Part shown: piece by piece, positions 25,633-34,985 of the stretch
Layout of the letters: each line of letters opens with the position of its first letter
Numbering within the stretch: position 1 is the stretch's first letter
Assembly: GCA_015075445.1 (NCBI GenBank)
Contig: JABTUJ010000015.1
Location: forward strand, 1-64,000
Length of the DNA stretch: 64,000 nt
Direction: 5' to 3'
From: Verrucomicrobiales bacterium
GTDB taxonomy: Bacteria; Verrucomicrobiota; Verrucomicrobiia; Limisphaerales; J093
Position numbers and translations under genes: made by a program
Notes under the pieces: model-generated
Seen by the model: only the letters and a program-made list of their open reading frames with translations
The model's database searches: none
Told to the model about the DNA's origin: nothing

Positions 25633-27669
25633 TCCGACGGCACCCTGCGCGTCTTCCGGGAACTGCTCCGCCACCGCGTCTGGAGCCTCCGTCAACGACC
25701 AACCCGTCTTGATCCCCAGCACAAACCAGCCCAGCACCACCACGCCCACGCCGAAGATCGTGTCACCGATCACCCGCAGCCAGCGCAGCGTCTCCATGAT
25801 CCCCTGCTGCATGAAGTCCGCCGAGCGCGCCCACCACATGCCCTCGTTCACGCTCGCCACCGTCTGCAGCAACCCCCGCGGCAGATCCGACAGCAACACC
25901 ATCAGCGCCAGCCCGATGTTCATCGACCAGAACGCAAACGCCAGCGGTCGGGTCCGCCACGTCCGTCGCACCGTGAGCCCCTTGAGACAGAACAGCATCA
26001 GCCCGATGCCCAGCATCCCGTACACCCCGAACAGCGCCGTGTGCCCATGCACCGCCGTCGTGTTCAGCCCCTGCATGTAATACAGCGCAATGGGCGGGTT
26101 GATCAGGAAGCCAAACAGCCCGGCGCCCACCAGGTTCCAGAACGCCACCGCCACGAAGCAGTAGATCGGCCAACGGTACGCCGCCACCCACCGCCGGGCC
26201 CGGGAAAGCGTCAGGTTCTCGTAAGCCTCAAAGCCGATCAGCACCAGCGGCACCACCTCAAGCGCGCTGAACACCGCCCCCAAGGCCATCACCGCCGTCG
26301 GAGTCCCGCTGAAGTACAGGTGATGGAAGGTGCCGATGATCCCGCCCGACAGGAAGATCGTCGTCGAGAACAAGACCGCGGCCGTCGCCGTCGTCGTGCG
26401 CAACAGCCCCATGCGCGTGAACAGGAAGGCAATGACCACGGTGGCGAACACCTCGAAGAAGCCTTCCACCCAGAGATGCACCACCCACCACCGCCAGTAC
26501 TCAGCGAGCGCGTAGTGCGTCTGCCGTCCCCACATCAGCCCGGCCCCGTAGAACAGAGCAATCGCGGTCGACGCGATCAGAAACAGCGCCAGCAGATGCC
26601 GATGTTCACCCGGTCGACGGAAGGCCGGCCACATGGCCCGCCCCATCAGGTAGAGCCAGACCCACAAGCCCACGAACAGGAAGAGCTGCCAGAAGCGACC
26701 GAGGTCCACGTACTCGTAGCCCTGGTGCCCGAACCAGAAGTTCATCGTGTAACCCATCTGCTGCCGCGTCCCGTACCAGGTACCGAACAGCGACCCCACC
26801 ACGATGATCACCAGGCAGGCATACAGGAAGTTCACCCCCGCGCGCTGGTACTTCGGCTCGTAGCCGGACACCGCCGGGGCCATGAACAGGCCGGTCGCCA
26901 GCCAGGCCGTCGCGATCCAAAAGACCGCCAACTGCGTGTGCCAGGTGCGGGTCACCGAGTACGGCAGCCACTCGGCGAGCGGGATCCCATAGAACCCGCT
27001 GCCCTCCACCCCATAGTGGGCCGTCACCACCCCCAAGATCACCTGCACGACGATCAACGCCGCCACCACCCAGAAGTACTTCAGGGTCGCCCGCATCGAC
27101 GGCGTAGGTTCCAGTCCCAGCAGCGGGTCCTTCTCCGCCATCGCGTGCGGTTCCTCCTCCTGGTGCTTCAACACGGCGTAGTACCAGGCCAGCGCCCCGA
27201 TCCCCGCCAGCAGCAGGACGAAGCTGATCACCGACCAAAGGATGCTGGAACCAGTCGGCACATTCGCGACCAGCGGCTCGGGCGGCCAGTTCTGCGTGTA
27301 GCTGATGGTCTCCCCCGGGCGATTCGCGGCACACGCCCAGGCGGCCCAGAAGAAGAACGCCGTCAACCGCTCCCGTCGCTCTTCGTCGCGGAGCACGTTG
27401 TTCGGAATCGCGTACGCCTCCCGCAAGGCCGCCAGTTCCGGCGCCCCACTGAACAGCTCCAGGTAGTGCCCGGCGACCGCCTGGATGGCCGCCGCCCGAT
27501 CCGCCGACACCCGCAGTTCGCCGGTGGCAGGATCGTAGGTGTTGGTGCGCAGTTCGCCCTGCAGCGTTGCCCGCAAGGCCGCTTGCTCCGGTGCCGGCAG
27601 CTCCGCATAGGGCCGGCCGAAGCGCTGGCCTGCCCAATGCTCAAGCAGCCAGACCGCCTCCCGGTTCAG
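25618..27669 (-). CDS. norB: quinol-dependent nitric oxide reductase (qNOR), N-terminally truncated
   Basis: Reduces NO to N2O in the cytoplasmic membrane using quinol. Homology runs from LNREAVWLLEHWA at about 27669, the end of the periplasmic cytochrome-c-like segment, through the NTYDPATGELRVS region and a full set of about twelve membrane helices. Catalytic-core histidine motifs are visible (YWRWWVVHLWVEGFFEVF and GTFHHLYFSG, plus a later HGHTALFGVYG). A qNOR normally has about 100 more residues at the N-terminus, including the first helix. Those are absent because the homology begins exactly at the stop codon of the NsrR gene. The only nearby start codons are a CTG at 27669 and a TTG at 27576. 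The protein as read is probably not functional; deletion or misassembly is the likely cause. Confidence 0.88.
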   Translation of the reverse strand: MNREAVWLLEHWAGQRFGRPYAELPAPEQAALRATLQGELRTNTYDPATGELRVSADRAAAIQAVAGHYLELFSGAPELAALREAYAIPNNVLRDEERRERLTAFFFWAAWACAANRPGETISYTQNWPPEPLVANVPTGSSILWSVISFVLLLAGIGALAWYYAVLKHQEEEPHAMAEKDPLLGLEPTPSMRATLKYFWVVAALIVVQVILGVVTAHYGVEGSGFYGIPLAEWLPYSVTRTWHTQLAVFWIATAWLATGLFMAPAVSGYEPKYQRAGVNFLYACLVIIVVGSLFGTWYGTRQQMGYTMNFWFGHQGYEYVDLGRFWQLFLFVGLWVWLYLMGRAMWPAFRRPGEHRHLLALFLIASTAIALFYGAGLMWGRQTHYALAEYWRWWVVHLWVEGFFEVFATVVIAFLFTRMGLLRTTTATAAVLFSTTIFLSGGIIGTFHHLYFSGTPTAVMALGAVFSALEVVPLVLIGFEAYENLTLSRARRWVAAYRWPIYCFVAVAFWNLVGAGLFGFLINPPIALYYMQGLNTTAVHGHTALFGVYGMLGIGLMLFCLKGLTVRRTWRTRPLAFAFWSMNIGLALMVLLSDLPRGLLQTVASVNEGMWWARSADFMQQGIMETLRWLRVIGDTIFGVGVVVLGWFVLGIKTGWSLTEAPDAVAEQFPEDAQGAVGGVAS

Positions 27670-28097
27670 ATTCCCAGGGTGGCGCGCATCTTCGACCGCG
27701 GCCTCAGCAGGTCGGCCAGCGTGTAGGCGTCCAGGACGGCAAACAGAGCCGCAGCCGCCTCATCCAGCACTTCCCGCAGGGGACAGACCGGCGACAGCCG
27801 GCACGGACGCTCTTCGCGGTCGGTGCAGTCGATCACGCACTCCGTCTCCTCTCCCAGCCGGACAATGTCTCCGACCTTGATGGCTTCGGCCGGCCGGCCC
27901 AGGGTGAAGCCCCCTCCCACTCCGCGGTGGGTCTTGAGATGGCCGCTGCGTCCCAGGTCGTGCACGACCTTCACGAGGTGATGGCGCGAGATGCCAAACG
28001 TCTCTGCCACCTCGTCCACGGTCACGCGATCCGGGCAGCGCAGGCCGGCCTGCATGAGGACCCGGAGGGAGTAATCGGAGTAGGCACTGAGTCGCAT
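27666..28097 (-). CDS. nsrR: Rrf2-family NO-sensing regulator (NsrR-type)
   Basis: A 143-residue winged-helix repressor starting MRLSAYSDYSLRVLM. The HTH reads VDEVAETFGISRHHLVKVVHDLG, followed by the glycine wing THRGVGGGFTLGRP. The iron-sulfur ligand region ECVIDC...RPCRLSPVCPL has the spaced cysteines of NsrR, whose [Fe-S] cluster reacts with NO and releases DNA. A matching dyad lies 42 bp upstream of the start, and the downstream gene is a nitric oxide reductase, both as expected for NsrR. It probably represses itself and the reductase. The protein itself looks complete. Confidence 0.88.
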   Translation of the reverse strand: MRLSAYSDYSLRVLMQAGLRCPDRVTVDEVAETFGISRHHLVKVVHDLGRSGHLKTHRGVGGGFTLGRPAEAIKVGDIVRLGEETECVIDCTDREERPCRLSPVCPLREVLDEAAAALFAVLDAYTLADLLRPRSKMRATLGI

Positions 28098-28138
28098 CGG
28101 CCCGGAGCGTGCCGACCCGCCGCGATGCGATCAAGCTA

Positions 28139-28161
28139 AAGATGCATTGCCAATGCACTTT
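28139..28161 (-). promoter_or_regulatory. NsrR-type operator
   Basis: A 23-bp dyad, AAGATGCATTG-C-CAATGCACTTT, two 11-bp half-sites around a central base and matching each other at 9 of 11 positions. It closely follows the known NsrR box (AAGATGC-AT-rich-GCATCTT). It lies 42 bp upstream of the nsrR start, in the gap to the divergent GNAT gene, so self-repression is likely. Confidence 0.75.
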
Positions 28162-28200
28162 TCTGGTGTACCGTGCCCCACCGGTCCGCCGGCCCTGTCC

Positions 28201-28602
28201 ATGCGCGCGTCGCTAACTTCATCCCTCGCCCCCGCACGAGCCGCTTCCGGCAGTGCCCGCACCGCCCCCGCTGGCCAGGCCCCACCCTCCGTCACCGTGA
28301 CCCCCGATCCCACCCAACTCGTCATCCGTCACAACGTCCCCGCCCAGAGGTTCGAAGCGCTCGTCGGCGGTCTCCTCGCCTGGCTGGGCTACGCCCGCGA
28401 GGGACCACGCTACGTGCTCGATCACACCTGGGTCCCCGAGGAACTGCGCGGTCGAGGCCTTGCTGCCCAGTTGGCAGCTGCCGCCCTGACCGAGGCGCGT
28501 CAGCGGCACTGGCGCATCCTTCCCCGCTGCTCCTATGTCGCCTCCTTCCTCCGGAAGCACCCGGAGTTCAGCGACCTCGTCGATGCCGGTGCCGGGGAGT
28601 GA
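28201..28602 (+). CDS. YidJ-type GNAT N-acetyltransferase
   Basis: A 133-residue protein of the small GNAT class. VPEELRGRGLAAQLAAAALTEA carries the acetyl-CoA loop (RGRGLA), and HWRILPRCSYVASFLRKHPEFSDLV is the class signature, including the C-x-Y-V-x-x-F-L-x-x-H-P-E element. The first 40 residues are low in complexity and may be untranslated: GTG codons near residue 31 are possible starts, and 28201 is simply the first family-compatible ATG. It is transcribed away from nsrR, with the NsrR operator between them, so NO control of this gene is possible but unproven. Confidence 0.8.
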   Translation: MRASLTSSLAPARAASGSARTAPAGQAPPSVTVTPDPTQLVIRHNVPAQRFEALVGGLLAWLGYAREGPRYVLDHTWVPEELRGRGLAAQLAAAALTEARQRHWRILPRCSYVASFLRKHPEFSDLVDAGAGE

Positions 28603-28660
28603 ATTCCCGACGGCTTCTGCGACAAGGAGTTCCTCATCCAGGTGGAGAGGCTTGTCCCTT

Positions 28661-29290
28661 TCACTCTGATCCTGTCACCTTGGCCTGCTCCACCTCCTGG
28701 CGAAGCCGGGCCAACGCGCGCACCCAGAGCATGCGCACGGCGCCCGAATTGCGGCCCAACCGTGCCGCCACCTCGTCGTGCGACAGGCCCTCGAAGTGAC
28801 GGAGGATGATGACCTCGCGATAGTCCTCCGGTAACCGGTCGAGCGCGCCTGCCAGCAGCACCTCCTGCTCGCGGCGAACCACATGCTGACTGGGCGACGT
28901 GCCGGTGGCGGCCAGCATCTCCCCCAGCCTTTGGGAACTCCGGGACCACGCCTGCTCGAACGACACTTCCCGCGCCACGGCGCGCTTCTGCGTGCCCGCA
29001 TAACGCCGCACCTCGTGGGCCAAAGTCCGCACCAGGATTTGCCGCAGCCAGGCAATGAACTCCGGTTCGCTGTCTCCTCGGAATTGGGGAAAGGCCCGCA
29101 CCGCTTCGAGCAAGGCCTGTTGTGCCACGTCCGACGGATCGAGTTTCGCCTGCAACCGGCTCTCCCATTGCAGCCGGGCCCGCAGCTTCAGCCAGGGAAC
29201 AAACCGGCGCAGCAGCCGGTCGCCCGCCTCTCCATCCCCGGCCCGGAACGCCTGCAGCAAGGCGGCCACGTTGGTGGTCGTGCCCGTCAT
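28661..29290 (-). CDS. ECF-like sigma-70 family factor paired with the FG-GAP kinase
   Basis: A 209-residue sigma factor. Region 2 covers roughly residues 8-95 (FRAGDGEAGDRLLRRFVPWL, SDVAQQALLEAVRAFPQFRG, WLRQILVRTLAHEVRRYAG). Region 4 is about 140-200 (LDRLPEDYREVIILRHFEGLSHDEVAARLGRNSGAVRMLWVRAL). This long-linker class is the one used by planctomycetes and verrucomicrobia next to protein kinases. Its start overlaps the kinase stop by ATGA, so kinase and sigma are translationally coupled, and kinase-controlled sigma activity is the obvious inference. No anti-sigma gene is seen. Confidence 0.92.
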   Translation of the reverse strand: MTGTTTNVAALLQAFRAGDGEAGDRLLRRFVPWLKLRARLQWESRLQAKLDPSDVAQQALLEAVRAFPQFRGDSEPEFIAWLRQILVRTLAHEVRRYAGTQKRAVAREVSFEQAWSRSSQRLGEMLAATGTSPSQHVVRREQEVLLAGALDRLPEDYREVIILRHFEGLSHDEVAARLGRNSGAVRMLWVRALARLRQEVEQAKVTGSE

Positions 29291-32200
29291 GTCCGCTCCT
29301 CCGTCGCGGCCGTGCGCGAGGACAGCGGTGGCCCGGGCCGGCGGCCCTGCCACCACCGCCCCATGCGCTGCCACGCCAGTTCGAGCAGCCCGAAACAACC
29401 CGCGACGTACACTCCGCCGAACCCGATCCCGTACCAGCCCTGCCAGGCATAGGTCTCCTCCGGAAACCGCCTCGCGTTGTCCAGCCAGAGGATTGCCGCA
29501 CCCATCAGCAACGCCGCCAGCACTGCACCTCCCAGCCACCGGCCCAGCACGCGCCATTGCTGCCTTCGCAGCGCCGTCACGCTCCGCACCCAGAACAACA
29601 GGGGCGGCAGGCCCGTGATCGCGATGACCAGCGGCTCGCCGGTCCACTCATCCAGCCACCACCATCGACCCCAGGGATGGACCTCACCAATCGGGTGGTT
29701 GGCGCTGGCGAGGGCGATGGGCAGCAGCGCCAGGGCCGCGTAAACCGGCGCCAGCATCGCCAGCCACCCGAGCCCCGTCCGCCACGCTCTCACCCCCAGC
29801 CACACGGCAAACCCGATGGCCACCAAGCCGGATACCCCCTGGTGAAACCACCCACCCGCCACCGCGGCGTACACCAGCAACAGTCCACCCGCCAGCCCGG
29901 ATCTCCGCCGGGCCGCCCACACCGCCAGCCCCACCGGCAACGCCAGCAGCAGGAGACTCGTCGCCCCCGACAGGAAGACCACCGTGTCGAACAACCGCTC
30001 CGCCCACGGCCACGGCCGCTGGGGCCACGCATGCTCTTCCATCGCCGGGAACCGTTGCGGCGGAGGCCTGGGAGCCACGTATCGACCCGTGCCCGTCGTG
30101 GACCACGCCTGACCCACGAGCGTCGCGGAGCTTCCTCCCCAGCGATGCGATCCCACAAGCTGCACGCGCGGCAGGCCATCCCAGTCCTTTCCGGCCGCCA
30201 ATCGGAGCGCCTGCGCGGGCGACCGACCACGTCCCAGTTCGGAAGCCACCTGGCTGCGCCAGCGGGGCCGGCCGTCAACCCACCCCAAGCCCAGAACCTC
30301 CCGCCCAGACCACACGGCCAATGTCGCCGGCTCTCCACCCCTGCCCGGAACCACGCCCACGACCCCAATCGATTCGCCGGACACGGGCCAGCGCCAGCGC
30401 ACCGCCAATCCCTCGCCCCCCGCCAGACAGACATGGCCCCCATCGTAGTATGCCAACTCCACCGCGCGATCGGCATCCCCGCTCAGCGCCCGCCAAACCT
30501 GGCGCCCGACATCCAGCGAATGCCGCTCGAGCTGGAGCGGACGACGCAGCCGCACCCGGCCGGACGCATCAAGCATCGCCAGACCGTCAAAGCCCTCCTC
30601 CCGCACGGCCAGGCACACCCACGCTTTCGCCTCCCCGTCCCGCAGCACCACCGGCGGCCAGATGTCCGGAAACCCACTCCGCCAGCCCCAAGTCCACCGA
30701 ACCTGCCCGGTGCGACCGTCCGCCACCACCAGCTCACACGGATACCCCCGCTGCTCCCGGTGGTAGCCTTGATGAATGGCGACCACGACTTCCGGTCCCC
30801 CATCGCCGTCAAGGTCTCCCACCACCGCTTCCGGCCAGATCACCTGCGTCTCGTCCGCCACCACCAGCGACGGCGACGCCCAGAGCACCTCCCCCGTCCG
30901 ACCCTCCAGCGCCTTGAGTCGGTACCCACCTCGGCCGCCCCCTTCCCCGGGTTCCGGCGACCACAAGGCCAAGTCCGCAATGCCGTCCCCGTTGAAATCG
31001 CCCCATGGACTCGAGCCGGTCGCGGGCGAAGGCGCGAACCCACCCCGCAGGATGGGTGTGCTCCAGGCCAGGCGACCCGACCGGCCATCAATCCGGCTGA
31101 GGCGGCAGCCGTCGCTCCCATCATCGACGGCCAGCACCGCGGGCCCGTCCGCATCACCGGGCGCGCCCCAGGCGAACAACGGATACTCATAGGAAAACCC
31201 AATGCCACTGCCGGTTCCCGAGCTGTTCCCCGGCTCCCAACCCTCCGCCAGCCAAAGCCGCCGGCCGTCTTTCCCCGAACAGGCTGCCAGGGTGCGGTAG
31301 GACTCGCGAGCGGAGGGTCCCAGCGTCCGCCATCCCCGCACCTGCAAGATCACGTCCGTCACGCCGTCGCCATCCAGATCATCGCCCGGCGAACGCGGCA
31401 GCAGCGCGGGCTCGTCCTCGCTCAGGTCCAACGCGGCCTGCCAGAGGAGCCGGCCGTCCCGACCGGACCGTGCGCTCATCGGGCGTCCTTTCGTGCCGAC
31501 CAAATCCGTGTGCCCGTCCCCATCGAAGTCCTGGGCCAACTCCCATTTGCCCGGCCGCCGCCACGGCTCCGGCGGCGCCCCCTTGACGACCAACTGGCGG
31601 GGCGCGCCTTGGGGCGACACGGTGTAGTACAGGTCCGGGATACCGTCGCCGTTGAAATCGGCCACCTGGGGTTCGCGCACATCCGGCAGCACGTGTTCGA
31701 GCCGGCCAGTCCCGCTGCTGAGGACATAGGTCATCGCCTGACCACCGGCCGCCCGATCCACCCCCAGCAGGAGCAACGGCCAGCCGTCCGTTCCCGCCTG
31801 CCACCATCCGAGGAATCGCATCCCGCCCGCACCGGCTTGGTGGCTCCGCCACAGGAGGGCTCCGGTTCGCCCCGACAACGCCGCCACCTGCAGGCCGTGC
31901 TTCGCCGTGGCGGTGTCATACGCCGGCCAAACCGCGAACAGCTCGCGATGCCCGTCACCATCGAGGTCGGGCCCGACCACCTGGCGTGCCAGACCTTCGG
32001 GCACGCTGAACTGGCGATGGGCCCCCAGCCGCCGCTCCCACCGCGGCTGGCCAGTGGCGCCCTCGAGCAGTTCCACCCCCAGGACCTGCACACCCTCCCG
32101 CACCTGCCGCAGCGTGATCGCCGCGATTTCCGGCCGTCCATCGTGATCCACATCGAGCAGCGACACCACCTCGCGCTGCCGCTGGGCAAGGTCGCGCGCC

Positions 32201-34680
32201 TGATGCCCGGGCCCGGTCAACAACGGCCGGGTCCACCTCACGGCACCCCCAGGCAGGTCAACCGCGAGCAACTCGACCGTCACGAGCTTACCCTCCTCAC
32301 GCCGCAACCACAGCGCCTCGCTGTCGCCATCCCCCTCCAGGTCGGCCAGCGTCGGCGCTTGGGTCGGGACGAAACCCAGTTCCAGCGGCGGCCAGGCGGT
32401 CGCACCCCCGGTGGTTTCCCAACCCCGCAGCCGGCTGCCTTCGACCAGAACCACGATCGCCCGGCCGCCCACGCGTCCGACGGCCGGCACGCACAAGGGG
32501 TCGAACTTCTCCAACTCGCGAGACGAACTGACGTACTGCTCCCAACGACCGTCCACCGGCTGTTGCCACAGCGACGCTCCAGTCTTGCCGGAGATCGCCC
32601 CGATCCAGCTCTGCCCTCCTGTCTCCAGCCGCTCCCCGTCAGGCGTCACGTACCCATCGCCCGCGGATCGAAAGCACGCGATGAAGTCCGGAACCCCATC
32701 GCCGTCCACCTCGGCCACGGCCGGCCGCCCCACCACAAAGCCTCGTCCGCTGCGCTCCAACCGGTCGGCGCGCAACGCCAACTCGGGCGGCAACGTCGGA
32801 CGCGCACGCGCCCACCACAGCACCGTCCCGGTCCGCCCCGACACCGCCAGCAGGGACGGGCTGTTGCGCGAGAGCAGCACGAAGTCAGGGGTGCCATCCC
32901 CATCCAGATCGTGCGTGCGCTCGTCCAGGCCGGTGTCCCTGAACGACGAGGCGATTCCCCAGGACAGGAGATGCGTCCACTCCTCGGGCGCTCCGCCGGC
33001 AGGCAACGTCGTCTCGTCGAATTGCAGGGGCCGTTCCCAAACCGGTTCCCCGGTGGCACCCCGCAGCAACTGGAGCCGGCGCTTGCCGCGCGTTGTGCCG
33101 GCCGCCACCTCGACGTGGGTGAGCACCAGGAGATCGGCGGCCCCGTTCCGGTTCACAAGCTCCGATTCCGGATACTCTGCGGGGTTCACCTCTTTCGGCG
33201 GCCACAGCCAGCGGGATCGCAGCGGGAGATTGTGGGCCTCGGTCTGGCGCGCCTGGATGTCCACCGGCCAGGTCTCGCTCAACATGCCCGCCGCCGAGAG
33301 CCGCACCTGATAGGTCCCGGCGGGGAGCGCCACCGGTTGGGCGGTAGGCACGGGAAAGACCGGCGTCACCGCCTGGCCGGCGACATCCAACACTTCCCCG
33401 AGGACGTTGGGACCCGCCGCGCTCAAGGCCAGGTAACCCTGGCGCGCCCGACGGTGCTGTTGCCAACCAAGCCACCCCCCCACCACCAACGCAACCGCGA
33501 CACTCGCCGACACCGCCGCGTGCGTCGCGGCCCGGCGATGCTTGCGCACCCAGCGCGCCAACTGTTCCGGGAAACGCGGCGGCCGGGTCAACAGCGGGCG
33601 TCCCGCCAGAAAGGCCCGCAGATCCTCCGCCAACGCCTGGGCGGTCGGGTACCGGTCCGCGGGTTCCTTCGCCAGACACTTGAGGATGATTGTCTCCAGG
33701 TCGCGGGGGAGTTCGGGGGCCAGCTCGCGCGGCCGGCGCGGTTCCGAGTGCAGGATCTGCGCAATCACCTCGTGCGCCGTGGCCGCCTCGAAAATCGGCC
33801 GGCGCGTCGCCAATTCGTAAAGCGTCGCGCCCAGGCTGTAGAGATCGGTGCGGTGATCCACCGGCCGCGCCGCCGCCCGCGCCTGTTCCGGGCTCATGTA
33901 TCGCGGCGTGCCGAGCAGGGCGCCCACCACGCTCAAGGCCGCGTCCTCCATCCGCCGGGCCAGCCCGAAGTCGGTCAGCCAGATCCGACCTTCCTGGTCG
34001 CAGATGAGATTGGAGGGCTTGATGTCCCGGTGAATCACGCCGCGCTGATGCGCGTGCGCGAGGGCCTCCGCCGCCTGCAAACCCCAATCGGCGATCGCGC
34101 GGCTCGGCAGAACCTCCCCCGCCGCACGGGCCGCCTTCACCCGGTCCGCCAAATCCCGCCCCTCGATGAACTGCATCGCGTAGTACCGCACCCCGTTCGC
34201 GGAACCGACGGCGAAGATGGGAACAATGTTCGTATGGTGCAGCCGGGCCACCGTCTCCGCCTCCCGCTGGAACCGCGCCATCGCCACCTCGTCCGCCACC
34301 GCCCCGAACCGCAGCACCTTAAGCGCAACGCGGCGCTTCAACGACACCTGCTCGGCCTCATACACCACCCCCATGCCCCCTCGCCCCACCTCGCGCACAA
34401 TCCGGAAGTCACCCAGTTGCGACGGTGTGTCGGCCCCGCGGCCCGCGGTCTGCTGGATGAACTCCAGACCCGCCAGCGCTGGTTCCAGCTCGGCTGCCAG
34501 GTGCGGATGCGCCGCCAGAACCTGCGCGCGGTCCGGAGCCCGCCCCGCCTCGAGTTCCGCCAGGTAATCGTCCAGGATCCGCGCCAGCGCGGCCGTGCCT
34601 TCGCCCGAATCCAACGGCCGCGTGTCCGCTTCCCCGGCGGTGGGCGGCGCTTCCTTCCCCTGTTCGACTGGTGCCTTCAT
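29287..34680 (-). CDS. membrane serine/threonine protein kinase with FG-GAP/VCBS repeats
   Basis: A 1797-residue Hanks-type kinase. The kinase domain spans about residues 92-350: GRGGMGVVYEAE glycine loop, Lys121 in RRVALK, IHRDIKPSNL catalytic loop, DFGLA, then APE-like SPEQARA. A membrane segment lies near 380-400. About 1100 residues of FG-GAP/VCBS-type repeats follow, recognisable by calcium-loop motifs such as DLDGDGTPDF, EVDGDGVPDF and DFNGDGIPDL, which should fold as a propeller outside the membrane. Several hydrophobic helices form the C-terminus (about 1600-1780). Start at 34680 (MKAPVEQGKE) fits the domain layout. The stop overlaps the sigma-factor start by 4 bp. It is likely a surface sensor that signals to that sigma factor. 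Confidence 0.92.
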   Translation of the reverse strand: MKAPVEQGKEAPPTAGEADTRPLDSGEGTAALARILDDYLAELEAGRAPDRAQVLAAHPHLAAELEPALAGLEFIQQTAGRGADTPSQLGDFRIVREVGRGGMGVVYEAEQVSLKRRVALKVLRFGAVADEVAMARFQREAETVARLHHTNIVPIFAVGSANGVRYYAMQFIEGRDLADRVKAARAAGEVLPSRAIADWGLQAAEALAHAHQRGVIHRDIKPSNLICDQEGRIWLTDFGLARRMEDAALSVVGALLGTPRYMSPEQARAAARPVDHRTDLYSLGATLYELATRRPIFEAATAHEVIAQILHSEPRRPRELAPELPRDLETIILKCLAKEPADRYPTAQALAEDLRAFLAGRPLLTRPPRFPEQLARWVRKHRRAATHAAVSASVAVALVVGGWLGWQQHRRARQGYLALSAAGPNVLGEVLDVAGQAVTPVFPVPTAQPVALPAGTYQVRLSAAGMLSETWPVDIQARQTEAHNLPLRSRWLWPPKEVNPAEYPESELVNRNGAADLLVLTHVEVAAGTTRGKRRLQLLRGATGEPVWERPLQFDETTLPAGGAPEEWTHLLSWGIASSFRDTGLDERTHDLDGDGTPDFVLLSRNSPSLLAVSGRTGTVLWWARARPTLPPELALRADRLERSGRGFVVGRPAVAEVDGDGVPDFIACFRSAGDGYVTPDGERLETGGQSWIGAISGKTGASLWQQPVDGRWEQYVSSSRELEKFDPLCVPAVGRVGGRAIVVLVEGSRLRGWETTGGATAWPPLELGFVPTQAPTLADLEGDGDSEALWLRREEGKLVTVELLAVDLPGGAVRWTRPLLTGPGHQARDLAQRQREVVSLLDVDHDGRPEIAAITLRQVREGVQVLGVELLEGATGQPRWERRLGAHRQFSVPEGLARQVVGPDLDGDGHRELFAVWPAYDTATAKHGLQVAALSGRTGALLWRSHQAGAGGMRFLGWWQAGTDGWPLLLLGVDRAAGGQAMTYVLSSGTGRLEHVLPDVREPQVADFNGDGIPDLYYTVSPQGAPRQLVVKGAPPEPWRRPGKWELAQDFDGDGHTDLVGTKGRPMSARSGRDGRLLWQAALDLSEDEPALLPRSPGDDLDGDGVTDVILQVRGWRTLGPSARESYRTLAACSGKDGRRLWLAEGWEPGNSSGTGSGIGFSYEYPLFAWGAPGDADGPAVLAVDDGSDGCRLSRIDGRSGRLAWSTPILRGGFAPSPATGSSPWGDFNGDGIADLALWSPEPGEGGGRGGYRLKALEGRTGEVLWASPSLVVADETQVIWPEAVVGDLDGDGGPEVVVAIHQGYHREQRGYPCELVVADGRTGQVRWTWGWRSGFPDIWPPVVLRDGEAKAWVCLAVREEGFDGLAMLDASGRVRLRRPLQLERHSLDVGRQVWRALSGDADRAVELAYYDGGHVCLAGGEGLAVRWRWPVSGESIGVVGVVPGRGGEPATLAVWSGREVLGLGWVDGRPRWRSQVASELGRGRSPAQALRLAAGKDWDGLPRVQLVGSHRWGGSSATLVGQAWSTTGTGRYVAPRPPPQRFPAMEEHAWPQRPWPWAERLFDTVVFLSGATSLLLLALPVGLAVWAARRRSGLAGGLLLVYAAVAGGWFHQGVSGLVAIGFAVWLGVRAWRTGLGWLAMLAPVYAALALLPIALASANHPIGEVHPWGRWWWLDEWTGEPLVIAITGLPPLLFWVRSVTALRRQQWRVLGRWLGGAVLAALLMGAAILWLDNARRFPEETYAWQGWYGIGFGGVYVAGCFGLLELAWQRMGRWWQGRRPGPPLSSRTAATEERT

Positions 34681-34751
34681 GTCTGTGGTCCGGGCAGCCG
34701 TTTGGCCGGTCGCGTGGCTCGGCGGCTCGCACGACCGGCTTCCGCCCTGAC

Positions 34752-34782
34752 AGTATAGGGCCGGTTCGCGGGGAAATGTCAC
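34752..34782 (-). promoter_or_regulatory. possible housekeeping-type promoter for the FG-GAP kinase operon
   Basis: On the minus strand a TGACAT box and a TATACT box are separated by 18 nt, about 70 bp upstream of the kinase start at 34680. Both boxes are close to the sigma-70 consensus, which is unusual in such GC-rich DNA. No copy of the TGTAAC/N15/GGTA element is present here. Confidence 0.4.
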
Positions 34783-34985
34783 GGGTGGTTTCGCATTTGT
34801 GGGAGTCCTCCTCCCCCTGAATCTGCGGTGCCGAAGCCCCCCCCAGCAGCTTCCTCCCTCCCAGTGCCGCCCCTCCCGACGAGCGCGGAGCGTGCGCCGA
34901 CGCAGCCACGAACTCCCCACCGCCGGACCAGTGCGAAGCGTTTGAAGAGCTGACAGGAACCCCGGCGAATGCGAGGCTCCTTCCC

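Noticed and set aside
29122..34758. A plus-strand open frame of 1878 codons opposite the FG-GAP kinase
   Set aside because: It contains only low-complexity Arg/Pro/His/Gln stretches and mirrors the kinase frame exactly. The same reasoning removes the long frames opposite the helicase (3373-5787), alaS (8384-9946) and the GH38 gene (22520-25216).
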